A stretch of DNA of 64,000 nucleotides from positions 4,030,001 to 4,094,000 of the forward strand of contig NZ_CP160402.1 in NCBI RefSeq assembly GCF_040730185.1, read 5' to 3'. Under the pieces are notes generated by a model. That model worked only from the letters and a program-made list of their open reading frames with translations. It did not search any database and was not told the DNA's origin. The translations under genes and the position numbers were made by a program. Shown one piece after another: positions 1 to 8,528 of the stretch. Each line of letters opens with the position of its first letter. The stretch's first letter is position 1. The stretch is from Streptomyces sp. Je 1-332 (GTDB taxonomy: Bacteria > Actinomycetota > Actinomycetes > Streptomycetales > Streptomycetaceae).

Positions 1-700
1 TCAGCGACCGCAGCTTCTGTCCGGCATACCAGGTGGCGAGGACCGTGACGGCGACAAGGAGCACCGTGGCGACCGGCAGTCCGACGTCCGAGGTGACGAG
101 GTCTCCGCCCGCGGTCTTCTGGGCGACGGCGAGCGACCACTGCTGGACGCTGAGCGTGCGCGCCCCGGAGACCAGCGACCCGAAGAGGGCCTCCCACACG
201 AGGGCGTAGACGAGCCCGAAGACCACCGCGTGCCGGGTGATGGTGCCGAGCAGCAGGAAGATCGCGGCGTACGCGATGGAGGCGACCAGGGCGGCGATCG
301 TGTACGCCACGGCGATCTGCTGGCCGTTGCCGTTCAGGATCATGCCCGCGATGAAGGTCGGGACCGCGGAGAAGGCCATGGTCACGGCGATGGCCACGGT
401 GAGCTTGGTGATGATGATCGTGGGCCGCTTGACCGGCTTGGAGAGGAGATAGACGACGGAGCCGTCGTCGATCTCCGGGCCGATGGCTCCGGTGCCGGCG
501 ATGACGCCGATGATCGGCACCATCGTGGCGAGCGCGAAGCCGCCGAGGAGGTCGGAGGCGACCTGGTCGTCGGCGCCGCTGAATCCGCGGACCGCCGCGG
601 CGATGACGATCAGCAGGACGGGCAGGGCGAAGAGGATCAGGGCCCGGCGGCGGCCGAGCAGGGCCCGGTAGGTGAGCCGGGCGACAGTGGGGTCGTACAC
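1..700 (-). CDS. ABC-2 type transporter permease (3' end outside window)
   Basis: Integral membrane subunit of an ABC exporter, paired with the ATPase that ends 12 bases upstream. About 233 residues are visible and the frame is still open at base 1, so only a short C-terminal piece is missing. Several hydrophobic segments can be read, including one near residues 15-35 (rich in A, L, I and V) and others around 60-75 and 95-150. A cytoplasmic stretch rich in D, G, S and V before KPVKRPT is typical of ABC-2 permeases. The GTG start at 700 is preceded by AAGGGAG, and this ribosome site overlaps the stop codon of the ATPase, which implies translational coupling. It is the last gene of a four-gene minus-strand operon. 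The substrate cannot be told from sequence. Confidence 0.85.
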   Translation of the reverse strand, partial: MYDPTVARLTYRALLGRRRALILFALPVLLIVIAAAVRGFSGADDQVASDLLGGFALATMVPIIGVIAGTGAIGPEIDDGSVVYLLSKPVKRPTIIITKLTVAIAVTMAFSAVPTFIAGMILNGNGQQIAVAYTIAALVASIAYAAIFLLLGTITRHAVVFGLVYALVWEALFGSLVSGARTLSVQQWSLAVAQKTAGGDLVTSDVGLPVATVLLVAVTVLATWYAGQKLRSL

Positions 701-711
701 GATGGCTCCCT

Positions 712-1623
712 TCAGGCCGCGACGAGATAGGAGAAGACCGACTCGAGGGACTCGTCCGATGGCGAGACCGTGAGCAGTCGGATGTCGTGATCGCGGGCGA
801 TGCGTGGCAACAGGGCGGTGAAGCGCCCGAAGTCGATGGCTTGGATGCGCAGGGCGCCTTCCTTGAGGTCGACTTCGATTCCTGCCGTCGACGGGTCAGC
901 GATCAGGGCGGCGGCCAGGGCGCGGTCGTCGCTGGAACGCACGAGGTAGCGGTGCGGGCGGTCGGTCATCAGACGGCGGATCTTGCGGAAGTCGCCGCTT
1001 GCCGCGTGCCGGCCGGCCACGATCACCTCGATGTGCGAGGCCAGTTGCTCGACCTCTTCGAGGATGTGCGAGGAGAACAGGACCGTGCGGCCCTCGTCCC
1101 CCATGCGCCGCAGCAGGTCCATCAGCTGCATGCGCTGGCGGGGATCCATGCCGTTGAACGGCTCGTCGAGCAGGAGCACGGACGGTTCGTGGACGAGGGC
1201 GGACGCCATCTTCACGCGCTGGCGCATGCCCTTGCTGTACGTCGAGATCTTGCGGTCCTGTGCGTACTCCATCTCGACCGTGGCGAGGGCCTTGTGCGCC
1301 GCCCGCTCGTCCAGGCCGTGCAACTCGGCGTTGGCGACGACGAATTCGCGTCCCGTGAGGAAGTCGTACATCGCCTCGCGCTCGGGGACGATGCCGATGT
1401 CCTTGTAGATCTGTTCGTTGCGCCAGATCGGCTTGGCGTCGAGGGTGACGCTGCCGGTGGAGGGGGCGAGGAAGCCGCCCATCATGTTGATGAGGGTGGA
1501 CTTCCCCGCGCCGTTCGGGCCGAGGAGTCCGGTGACGCCGGGTCCTACGTTCATCGTGATGTCGTTGACCGCCACCACGTTGCCGAACCAGCGGGAGGTG
1601 TGGTCGATGTTGATCGTGCTCAC
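712..1623 (-). CDS. ABC transporter ATP-binding protein
   Basis: Nucleotide-binding subunit of an ABC exporter, 303 residues. The Walker A motif GPNGAGKST is at about residues 35-43, the signature YSKGMRQRV near 129-137, Walker B SVLLLDEP at about 148-155, and the switch histidine is in the FSSHIL segment. The last 90 residues form the variable C-terminal extension common in exporters of the CcmA/NatA type. The GTG start at 1623 overlaps the stop of the upstream permease by four bases (GTGA), so it is translationally coupled. The first ATP-binding half of this operon is a second, separate ATPase/permease pair, so the operon probably encodes two related exporters or one heteromeric complex. 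Confidence 0.93.
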   Translation of the reverse strand: MSTINIDHTSRWFGNVVAVNDITMNVGPGVTGLLGPNGAGKSTLINMMGGFLAPSTGSVTLDAKPIWRNEQIYKDIGIVPEREAMYDFLTGREFVVANAELHGLDERAAHKALATVEMEYAQDRKISTYSKGMRQRVKMASALVHEPSVLLLDEPFNGMDPRQRMQLMDLLRRMGDEGRTVLFSSHILEEVEQLASHIEVIVAGRHAASGDFRKIRRLMTDRPHRYLVRSSDDRALAAALIADPSTAGIEVDLKEGALRIQAIDFGRFTALLPRIARDHDIRLLTVSPSDESLESVFSYLVAA

Positions 1624-2525
1624 AGCCCGACCTTTCGGTAGCGGCGCAGCAGGGCGCCGTAGCAGCCCGCGATGAGGGCGAGGACGACGATCACGTAGAC
1701 CACGCCTGTGCCGGACGAGGGGCCTTCCCCTCCGGGGAAGGCGGAGGTCGCGCCGAGGAAGGCGGACTGTACGCCGTCGATGAGCGTAATCGGCGAGAAG
1801 AGGCCGAGCCAGGCGATGGCGTCGGTGCTGCCCTGTTCGTAGGCGATGGCCTGGACCGTGGACACCGCTCCGTAGCTGATGGTCAGGACGGCGATGACGG
1901 CGGCGATCCCGAAGCCGCGGCGGGGTGTGACGGCCGAGACGACGAGGGCGATGCCGGAGAAGAGGAGCGAGAGCAGCGCCACGGAGACGAGGCCCTGGGC
2001 GAAGCCCTTGGTCTGGTCCGCGAAGTCGAGCTTGGCGAGCAGCGCCCCTACGTAGAGGACGAGCAGCGGTGCGGCCGTGAGGATGAAGAGGGCCGAGGCC
2101 ATCGCCGCGAACTTGGCGCGTACGTAGTCGCTGTGCTCGATGGGGCGGGAGAAGTAGAGGGGGACGGTCTTGAAGCGCAGGTCGCGCGAGACGGTCTGGG
2201 GGGCCTGGGCGGCGAGGTAGAGGCTGATGACGGCCTGCAGCAGGATCGCGTATCGGGTGTATTCGACGGGGAGGTCGTTCGCCTTCGTGGTCACGGCGAC
2301 CGCCACCATGATCGCGGCGGGGACGCACATCACCGCGAAGAGGATCATGGGGAGCACCTTGGACTTGGCCGAGCGGCCGAGTCCGTACGCCCCGCGCAGG
2401 CTCTGTGAGAAGAGCGAGCGGCGGGCATAGGCACGGCCCAGGCGCGGGCCGTCGTAGTTGCGATAGCCGATGTTGTGGATCTGTGTCTGTTCGCCGGCGT
2501 GTGCCGGGGGCTGCTCAACCGCCAT
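1620..2525 (-). CDS. ABC transporter permease
   Basis: A 301-residue membrane protein. After a charged 55-residue cytoplasmic N-terminus it has about six hydrophobic segments, roughly at residues 57-80, 92-112, 145-168, 178-200, 208-230 and 275-295. An extracytoplasmic or loop region with GGEGPSSGTG precedes the last helix. Arrangement and length fit an ABC-2 type permease. The ATG at 2525 lies inside the end of the upstream ATPase gene (11-base overlap). An in-frame reading further upstream exists but runs through the ATPase gene and has no transporter-like composition, so it was not used. The stop overlaps the next ATPase start. No substrate can be assigned. Confidence 0.88.
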   Translation of the reverse strand: MAVEQPPAHAGEQTQIHNIGYRNYDGPRLGRAYARRSLFSQSLRGAYGLGRSAKSKVLPMILFAVMCVPAAIMVAVAVTTKANDLPVEYTRYAILLQAVISLYLAAQAPQTVSRDLRFKTVPLYFSRPIEHSDYVRAKFAAMASALFILTAAPLLVLYVGALLAKLDFADQTKGFAQGLVSVALLSLLFSGIALVVSAVTPRRGFGIAAVIAVLTISYGAVSTVQAIAYEQGSTDAIAWLGLFSPITLIDGVQSAFLGATSAFPGGEGPSSGTGVVYVIVVLALIAGCYGALLRRYRKVGL

Positions 2526-3531
2526 GGCGGACCGCCTCCTTCCGCGCTTCGTCCCGGCCGGACTGCTCGGGTTGTTCCGTTTGCTTGGTCTGTTCGGACT
2601 GTTCGGACTGGAAGACCTCGGCGATGTGGTGCCTGCGCTGTTCCATCCGGACCAGCCCGAGGCCGAGGTCCGCGACCAGATCGCGGACCAGGTCGTACGT
2701 CTCGTCACCGACCGCTTCGAGCAGCACAGTGTGCCCCGCGCCGGGCAGGCCGCTTCCCTCGTGGGTGACGACCCCACGGCTCTGCAGCGCCTCGCGGAAC
2801 ACCTGGGTGCCGTCGGGGTGTTCGTCGGTGTCCGTCACCTCGACCGCCAGCGTCGTCGTGGTCTGCGTGAAGTCGGTGGTGGAGCTGGACCGCAGGAGCT
2901 TGCCGCCGTCGATGACGACGACGTGGTCGCAGGTGCGTTCCAGCTCGCCGAGCAGGTGCGAGGTGACCAGGACGGAGATGCCGAAGTCCGTGTGGACGCG
3001 GCGGATCAGACCGAGCATCTCGTCGCGGCCCACGGGGTCGAGGCCGTTGGTCGGTTCGTCCAGGAAGACCAGATCGGGGTCGTGGACGAGGGCCTGCGCG
3101 AGCTTCACGCGCTGCTTCATCCCCGTCGAGTAGCCCCCGATGGGGCGGTAGCGCTCCTCGTACAGGCCGACGTGCCGCAGGGTGTCCGCGGTGCGCTCAC
3201 GGGCTGCCGTGGGTGGCAGGCCCGACATGCGCGCCATGTGGACGACGAACTCGGTGGCCGAGACGTCGGGCGGCAGGCAGTCGTGCTCGGGCATATAGCC
3301 GACGCGCTCACGGATCTGGCCGCCACTGGTGGCGACGTCGAGGCCGAGCACAGCGGCGGTGCCCTCCGTGGCGGGGGACAGACCCAGCAGGATCTTGATC
3401 AGAGTGGACTTGCCGGCTCCATTGGCTCCGACGAGTCCGGTCACACCGGGCCCGATGTCCATGGAGAGCCGGTCAAGCGCGGTCACCCTCGGGAACCGCT
3501 TGCTCAGGCTTTCGGTCGCGATCACAGTCAC
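2515..3531 (-). CDS. ABC transporter ATP-binding protein
   Basis: First gene of the minus-strand ABC operon, 338 residues from a GTG at 3531 (a second GTG follows at 3525). Walker A GANGAGKST is at about residues 35-43. The signature YSTGMKQRV and Walker B DLVFLDEPTNGLDP are intact. Like its downstream paralogue it has the phrase GPGVTGL just before Walker A, so the two ATPases are probably duplicates. The C-terminus carries a short run of SEQ, TKQ, TEQ and PEQ triplets encoded by a 9-base DNA repeat (about 2557-2611), which overlaps the start region of the permease. Longer upstream in-frame codons encode no recognisable sequence and were left out. Confidence 0.9.
   Translation of the reverse strand: MTVIATESLSKRFPRVTALDRLSMDIGPGVTGLVGANGAGKSTLIKILLGLSPATEGTAAVLGLDVATSGGQIRERVGYMPEHDCLPPDVSATEFVVHMARMSGLPPTAARERTADTLRHVGLYEERYRPIGGYSTGMKQRVKLAQALVHDPDLVFLDEPTNGLDPVGRDEMLGLIRRVHTDFGISVLVTSHLLGELERTCDHVVVIDGGKLLRSSSTTDFTQTTTTLAVEVTDTDEHPDGTQVFREALQSRGVVTHEGSGLPGAGHTVLLEAVGDETYDLVRDLVADLGLGLVRMEQRRHHIAEVFQSEQSEQTKQTEQPEQSGRDEARKEAVRHGG
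2557..2611 (-). repeat. Nine-base repeat encoding a Gln/Glu-rich ATPase tail
   Basis: Short imperfect 9-base units (CTGTTCGGA-like on the plus strand) encode the SEQ/TKQ/TEQ/PEQ triplets near the C-terminus of the ATPase. It is a low-complexity tail, probably made by slippage. Confidence 0.6.
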
Positions 3532-3681
3532 GATTCGAAGGTAGTGGCGCAGACCACACCGGGCGTCAGACCAGGGTGCTGTCCTTGCATCACTCTCGGG
3601 TATTACGGGCCCGTAGGGGTCGTCCTGAGGTCGGCCCCTGGGGGACAACCCGGAGGTTCCCCCGGAGCCCGGCCCGGCTCG

Positions 3682-3710
3682 TGCTCAGCTATTGACGTAG
3701 CCGCTGAGCA
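3682..3710. promoter_or_regulatory. Inverted repeat around a TTGACG element upstream of the M24 gene
   Basis: Eight-base arms TGCTCAGC (3682-3689) and GCTGAGCA (3703-3710) are separated by 13 bases containing TTGACG (3692-3697), a plausible -35 element. CACATT (3715-3720) could be a weak -10 at a 17-base spacing. This may be an operator over the promoter of the plus-strand operon that begins at 3800. The protein that binds it is unknown; the MerR regulator at the end of the operon is one candidate. Confidence 0.4.
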
Positions 3711-3739
3711 TTGTCACATTCATCAGTGTCAAGTTACGG

Positions 3740-3777
3740 ACGCGTACTGCGATGGACCGGACACGCGTATTGCGATG
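3740..3777. repeat. Direct repeat ACGCGTAYTGCGATG upstream of the M24 gene
   Basis: Two 15-base copies at 3740-3754 and 3763-3777 differ at one base and are 23 bases apart. They lie between the putative promoter and the start codon at 3800. They could be a leader duplication or a regulator site. Confidence 0.5.
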
Positions 3778-3799
3778 ACGGACACGGACGGACGGTGGC

Positions 3800-4651
3800 A
3801 TGACCTCAGCAGTGGCAGGTGAACTCCCCGCGGATCTGCGGGGGTTCAGGGAAGTGCAGACCCTCGCGTATGAATGCGCGGAGGCGGTCGCGGCGCAGCT
3901 CAGGCCGGGCGTGACCGAGCGCGAGGCGGCTCGGATGCAGCGTGAGTGGCTGCGTGAGCGAGGTGTGCGGGACTGGTTCCATCTGCCCTTCGCCTGGTTC
4001 GGGGACCGCACGGCGTTCGTGAACTTCCGGATACCGCTGCAGTTCTTCCCCACCAATCGCCGTCTCGAGCCGGGGATGCCCTTCATCCTCGACGTGGCCC
4101 CGATCTACAAGGGATATACGGCGGACATCGGTTACTCGGGCTGCCTCGGCCTCAATCCCGTGCACGACAAGCTGCTCGCCGACCTGGAGGCGCACCGCGA
4201 GCTGCTCCTGCGCGAGGTGCGTGAGCGCCGCCCGTTGCGCGAGATCTATGAGGACGTGGATCGGCTCATGGTCCGCCAGGGCTATGCCAACCGCCATCGT
4301 GCGTATCCCTTCGGCGTCATCGCGCACAAGGTCGACCGGGTCAAGGAGCGCCGGTTCTCGCCGAACGTCTTCGGCTTCGGCACACAGTCCTTGAAGGGGC
4401 TCGCCGGCGACGCGATCCATGGCCACCGGGACGGCTGGTCGCCGCTCTGGTCGCCGTACAAATTCTCCGACCACCCACCCCGGAAGGGGCTCTGGGCGGT
4501 CGAACCGCACCTCGGATTCCGGGGTACGGGCGCGAAGTTCGAGGAGATCCTGGTCGTCACCGACTCCAAGGACCCCGAGCAGAGCGCGTTCTGGCTCGAC
4601 GACGATCTGCCGCATGTGCGGCGCTGGGCTGAGGAGAGGGCCGCCGCATGA
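3800..4651 (+). CDS. M24 family metallopeptidase-like protein
   Basis: A 283-residue protein of the creatinase/aminopeptidase P (pita-bread) fold. Candidate metal ligands are present: Asp98 in ILDVAP, Asp109 in YTADIGY, a histidine in the middle of the protein (IAHKVD or IHGHRDG), Glu235 in AVEPHLG and a glutamate in KFEEILVV. In proline and methionine aminopeptidases these hold two metal ions. It lacks the separate N-terminal domain of full creatinases. The ATG at 3800 follows a weak ribosome site. The stop overlaps the next start (ATGA), so it is the first gene of a coupled set with the EphD-like fusion and the PF10118 hydrolase. The true substrate is unknown. Confidence 0.85.
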   Translation: MTSAVAGELPADLRGFREVQTLAYECAEAVAAQLRPGVTEREAARMQREWLRERGVRDWFHLPFAWFGDRTAFVNFRIPLQFFPTNRRLEPGMPFILDVAPIYKGYTADIGYSGCLGLNPVHDKLLADLEAHRELLLREVRERRPLREIYEDVDRLMVRQGYANRHRAYPFGVIAHKVDRVKERRFSPNVFGFGTQSLKGLAGDAIHGHRDGWSPLWSPYKFSDHPPRKGLWAVEPHLGFRGTGAKFEEILVVTDSKDPEQSAFWLDDDLPHVRRWAEERAAA

Positions 4652-6429
4652 CCACGGGAGGAATCACCACGGGGATCAAGGGCGCCCGCGAGCGCTGGGT
4701 GCGTACCGGCGGAGTGGAGCTGTGCGTCGCCGAGCTCGGCGACCCCACGCAGCCCACGGTGCTGCTCGTGCACGGTTATCCGGACTCCAAGGAGGTCTGG
4801 TCCCAGGTCGCCGAGCGCCTCGCCGACCGCTTCCATGTCGTGCTCTACGACGTGCGTGGTCACGGCAGGTCGATGGCACCGCAGCCCCTGCGCGGCGGCT
4901 TCACGCTGGAGAAGCTGACCGATGACTTCGTGGCCGTCGCGGACGCGGTCAGCCCGGACAGGCCGGTGCATCTGGTCGGCCATGACTGGGGTTCGGTGCA
5001 GGCCTGGGAGTTCGTCACGGTCAAGCGCACCGAGGGCCGCATCGCGTCCTTCACCTCGATGTCCGGGCCCTCGCTCGACCACTTCGGGCACTGGATCAAG
5101 AAGCGGATGACCCGGCCCACACCCCGCAAGGTCGGCCAGCTCCTCGGCCAGGGCGCCAAGTCCTGGTACGTGTACATGCTGCACACGCCCGTGCTCCCGG
5201 AGCTGGCCTGGCGCGGCCCGCTCGGCAAGCGGTGGCCGAAGATCCTTGAGCGCATGGAGAAGGTGCCGTCGGGCGACTATCCGACGTCGTCGCTGCCCTC
5301 GGACGCCGCACACGGAGCATGGCTCTACCGCGACAACGTCCGCGCGCGGATGCGCAGGCCCCGCGCCGACGCCTATGCGCACGCCCCTGTGCAGCTCATC
5401 ACGCCGTCCGGGGACATCTTCCTGTCCGAGCGGCTCTACGACGAACTGGGGCAGTGGGCTCCTCAGTTGGTGCGCCGGAGCATCCCGGCCAAGCATTGGG
5501 TGCCCCGCACCCGGCCCGACCAACTGGCGTCTTGGATCACGGACTTCGTCACCACGAACGAGGACGGCATGCCCGCCAACGACAGTGTGGCCACGGGGAA
5601 GCACGCCGACCGCTTCGGGGGTCAGCTGGTGCTTGTCACGGGCGCGGGCAGCGGTATCGGCCGGGCCACCGCCTTCGCGTTCGCCGAGGCGGGCGCACGC
5701 GTCGTCGCCGTCGACCGGGACGCGGAGACCGCGGCGCGCACGGCGGAGATGGCCCGTCTGATCGGCGCCCCCGAGGCATGGGGCGAGACGGTCGACGTCT
5801 CCGACGAGCAGGCGATGGAGAAGCTCGCCGAGAAGGTCGCCAGGGAGTACGGCATCGTCGACGTTTTGGTGAACAACGCGGGGGTCGGCCTCTCCGGCTC
5901 GTTCCTCGACACGAGCGCCGACGACTGGAAGAAGGTTCTCGACGTCAATCTGTGGGGCGTGATCCACGGCTGCCGGCTCTTCGGCAACCAGATGGCGGAG
6001 CGCGGCCAGGGCGGCCACATCGTCAACACCGCGTCCGCGGCGGCGTATCAGCCCTCCAAAGCCCTGCCCGCCTACAGCACCTCCAAGGCGGCGGTCCTGA
6101 TGCTCAGCGAATGCCTGCGCGCGGAGCTGGCGCGCCAGGGCATCGGGGTCTCCGCGATATGCCCGGGCATTGTGAACACGAACATCACGGCGACCGCGCG
6201 CTTCGCCGGCGTCGACGCCGAGGAGGAGAAGCGCCGCCAGAAGAAGTCCTCGCGCCTGTACGGCCTGCGGAACTACCCACCGGAGAAGGTCGCCGACGCG
6301 ATCCTGCGCGCGGTCGTGAAGAACCAGGCGGTGATCCCGGTCACCCCGGAGGCCCGTGGCGCCCACCTCATGTCGCGTTTCACGCCCAAGGCCCTGCGCG
6401 CGATAGCCCGATTGGAGCCGCCGCTGTGA
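4648..6429 (+). CDS. EphD-like alpha/beta-hydrolase / short-chain dehydrogenase fusion
   Basis: A 593-residue two-domain enzyme. Residues about 20-305 are an alpha/beta-hydrolase of the epoxide hydrolase type: VHGYPDS forms the oxyanion region and GHDWGS carries the nucleophile Asp113. Residues about 325-580 are a short-chain dehydrogenase with the NAD(P) motif TGAGSGIG, NNAG, and the catalytic pair in YSTSK. The length and order match mycobacterial EphD (about 592 residues), known to act in mycolic-acid metabolism. Streptomyces does not make mycolates, so its substrate here must be different, perhaps another fatty or polyketide epoxide. The ATG overlaps the preceding stop by four bases, and its own stop overlaps the next GTG. 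Confidence 0.92.
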   Translation: MTTGGITTGIKGARERWVRTGGVELCVAELGDPTQPTVLLVHGYPDSKEVWSQVAERLADRFHVVLYDVRGHGRSMAPQPLRGGFTLEKLTDDFVAVADAVSPDRPVHLVGHDWGSVQAWEFVTVKRTEGRIASFTSMSGPSLDHFGHWIKKRMTRPTPRKVGQLLGQGAKSWYVYMLHTPVLPELAWRGPLGKRWPKILERMEKVPSGDYPTSSLPSDAAHGAWLYRDNVRARMRRPRADAYAHAPVQLITPSGDIFLSERLYDELGQWAPQLVRRSIPAKHWVPRTRPDQLASWITDFVTTNEDGMPANDSVATGKHADRFGGQLVLVTGAGSGIGRATAFAFAEAGARVVAVDRDAETAARTAEMARLIGAPEAWGETVDVSDEQAMEKLAEKVAREYGIVDVLVNNAGVGLSGSFLDTSADDWKKVLDVNLWGVIHGCRLFGNQMAERGQGGHIVNTASAAAYQPSKALPAYSTSKAAVLMLSECLRAELARQGIGVSAICPGIVNTNITATARFAGVDAEEEKRRQKKSSRLYGLRNYPPEKVADAILRAVVKNQAVIPVTPEARGAHLMSRFTPKALRAIARLEPPL

Positions 6430-7373
6430 GTACGGAGAAGAGCACGGGCACGGACACCGGGGAGCATGGCCTCGAAGAGCACTACACGATCGTTCCGCGC
6501 CGGGTCTCGTTCGACTGGGAGCGGACCCCCCTGCACTGGATACCGGACGAGCCCACCGCCACCCACGTGATCAACGTGCTGCATCTGCTTCTCCCCGCGG
6601 GGGAGCGGTGGTTCGTGAAGGTCTTCAAGGAAGGTCTGCCCCTGGTCACCGACCAGGTGCTGCTCAGGGACGTCAAGGGGTTCATGGGCCAGGAGGCCAC
6701 GCACAGCGTGCAGCACGCGCACGTGCTCGATCACCTGGCCGCGCAGCGGCTCGACACCGCCGCGTTCACCAAGTACGTCGACTTCCTCTTCGAGAAACTC
6801 CTCGGCGAGAAGCCGCCGTTGGGTGCTCCGATACCGACGCAGGAGTGGCTGCGTTTCCGCCTCGCGGTCGTCGCGGCGATCGAGCAGTTCACGGCGGTCC
6901 TGGGGAACTGGGTGCTGCACGCCGACGGCCTGGATCACGCGGGCGCCGACGAGGTCATGCTCGACCTGCTGCGCTGGCACGGCGCGGAGGAGGTGGAGCA
7001 CCGCTCTGTCGCCTTCGACATGTATCAGCACTGCGGCGGCGACGGCCTGCCCCGCTATGCCCGCCGCATCGCGGGCATGACGGTCACGGCGCCCGTGATG
7101 CTGTACCTGTGGGTCTGGGGCACCGCCTATCTGATGCGTCGTGACCCTCGGCTCGCGGGCCGCCTTCGCTACTCGCTCGGCGAGCACAACAGGGCCGTCA
7201 GGAAGGGGCTGCTGCCCCCGTGGCGGGAGCTCGGTGCGGCCATACCCCGCTATCTGCGGCGGTCGTACCATCCCTCGCAGGAGGGCTCGCTGCGCAGGGC
7301 CGTGGAATATCTGGCGGAGTCACCCGCGGCACGGGCCGCGGCCGCTGCGGTCGGCCGAGCGGCCATCGCCTAG
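6426..7373 (+). CDS. PF10118-type metal-dependent hydrolase
   Basis: A 315-residue protein of the predicted metal-dependent hydrolase family. The conserved acidic/His pairs are visible: QEATHSVQHAHV near residues 87-98 and HGAEEVEHRSVAFD near 185-198. These look like a di-iron helical-bundle metal site, although the activity of the family is not established. A hydrophobic stretch at about residues 218-235 may be a membrane contact. The GTG start at 6426 overlaps the TGA stop of the EphD-like gene. The three genes 3800-7373 are translationally coupled, which suggests one pathway, probably lipid-related (inference). Confidence 0.83.
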   Translation: MSTEKSTGTDTGEHGLEEHYTIVPRRVSFDWERTPLHWIPDEPTATHVINVLHLLLPAGERWFVKVFKEGLPLVTDQVLLRDVKGFMGQEATHSVQHAHVLDHLAAQRLDTAAFTKYVDFLFEKLLGEKPPLGAPIPTQEWLRFRLAVVAAIEQFTAVLGNWVLHADGLDHAGADEVMLDLLRWHGAEEVEHRSVAFDMYQHCGGDGLPRYARRIAGMTVTAPVMLYLWVWGTAYLMRRDPRLAGRLRYSLGEHNRAVRKGLLPPWRELGAAIPRYLRRSYHPSQEGSLRRAVEYLAESPAARAAAAAVGRAAIA

Positions 7374-7397
7374 CACGAGGGTACGGAGGCGGGGAGC

Positions 7398-8516
7398 GTG
7401 GACGAGCAGTCGGACGCCGGGCTGGGACCGGTGGACCAGCCCGGCGCCGGGCCGGGGCCGGTGGATCACCACGATGCCGGGCACAGGCCGGCGGATCACC
7501 ACGGCGCCGGGCCGGGGCCGGCGGATCACCACGGCACCGGGCACAGGACCGGGCACAGGCCGGCGGAGCACCACGGCACCGGGCACAGGCCGGCGGAGTA
7601 CCGCATCGAGGACCTGGCGCACCTCAGCGGCGCCACCGTCCGCACGATCCGCGCCTACCAGGACCGCGGCCTGCTCCCCCGGCCCGAGCGGCGCGGCCGG
7701 GCCAATGTGTACGGCGACGCACACCTGGCCCGGTTGCGGCAGATAGCCGATCTGCTCGACAGGGGGTACACCCTGGCCTCCATCAAGGAGCTGCTCGAAG
7801 CCTGGGACGCGGGCCGTGGGCTCGGCGGCGTCCTGGGGCTGGCCGCCGAGGTCGGCGGGCCGTGGACGGACGAGAAGGCCGACCGGATGACCCGGGCGGA
7901 GCTGGACGCGGCGTTCGGCGGTGAGCCGGACGAGGCGGCGGTGGCCGACGCGATCGCGCTCGGCGTGCTCGAACCCATGCCGGGCAAGGACGACGAGTTC
8001 CTGGTGCCGAGTCCGCAAGAGCTGGCCGTGGCCGTGGAGTTGCACGCCGCCGGGGTTCCGCTGTCCGCGATCTCGGGCCACCTGCGGGAGTTGAGGGGGC
8101 AGGTCGAGCACATAGCGGCCCGTTTCCTGGAGTTCACGACCGAGCATGTCTTCGCCCGCTACCTCGGCCAGCACCCGCCGAGCGAGGCGGACGCGGCGGA
8201 GGCGGCTGCGCTCGTCCGGCGCCTGCGGCCGCTCGCCCAGCAGTCCGTCGACGCCGAACTGGCCCGTGCGATGCGTCTGTTCGCCACTCGGCACCTCCAG
8301 CAGCACCTAGCCGCCGGGCAACCGGCTCAACGTACGAATGAGCCGGTTCCGGTAGCGCTGCCCGCGGCGACAATGCAGGCCGTGGAGGCGCTGGTTGGTC
8401 GGGAGAACGCTGCCGCGTTCGTAGCCGCCGCCGCTGAACAAGAGGTGCAGAAACGGACATTGGACTCCCTGGCCTCAAGTCACCTTAAACATGGATCCCT
8501 TGGTCAAATAGAGTGA
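7398..8516 (+). CDS. MerR family transcriptional regulator with His-rich repeat N-terminus
   Basis: A 372-residue regulator. Residues about 70-140 form the MerR winged helix (YRIEDLAHLSGATVRTIRAYQ, then GLLPRP and the RLRQIADLLDRGYTLASIKELL helix). The rest is a long helical effector region with no familiar ligand domain. Unusually, the DNA-binding domain is not at the N-terminus: residues about 6-68 are six degenerate 10-14 residue units of the type GAGPGPADHH and GTGHRPAEHH, rich in His, Gly and Pro. The GTG start at 7398 has a GGGGAG ribosome site. A later start just before YRIEDL is possible, but no better ribosome site is evident there. It lies 24 bases behind the hydrolase operon and may regulate it. 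Confidence 0.88.
   Translation: MDEQSDAGLGPVDQPGAGPGPVDHHDAGHRPADHHGAGPGPADHHGTGHRTGHRPAEHHGTGHRPAEYRIEDLAHLSGATVRTIRAYQDRGLLPRPERRGRANVYGDAHLARLRQIADLLDRGYTLASIKELLEAWDAGRGLGGVLGLAAEVGGPWTDEKADRMTRAELDAAFGGEPDEAAVADAIALGVLEPMPGKDDEFLVPSPQELAVAVELHAAGVPLSAISGHLRELRGQVEHIAARFLEFTTEHVFARYLGQHPPSEADAAEAAALVRRLRPLAQQSVDAELARAMRLFATRHLQQHLAAGQPAQRTNEPVPVALPAATMQAVEALVGRENAAAFVAAAAEQEVQKRTLDSLASSHLKHGSLGQIE
7413..7605 (+). repeat. Coding tandem repeat (about 30 bp units) in the MerR gene
   Basis: About six imperfect units of 30 bases, one of 42, encode GxGPxxDHH / GHRPAEHH repeats. The units share GGATCACCACG-like and CCGGGCACAGGCCGG-like blocks. Copy number is likely to vary between strains. Confidence 0.8.
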
Positions 8517-8528
8517 ACTACACCGGTG

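Noticed and set aside
230..730. Open frame opposite the first permease
   Set aside because: Asp/Gly/Arg-rich composition without hydrophobic segments; shadow of the membrane protein gene.
4282..6366. 694-codon open frame opposite the EphD-like fusion
   Set aside because: Antisense shadow, no motif; the plus-strand fusion is clear.
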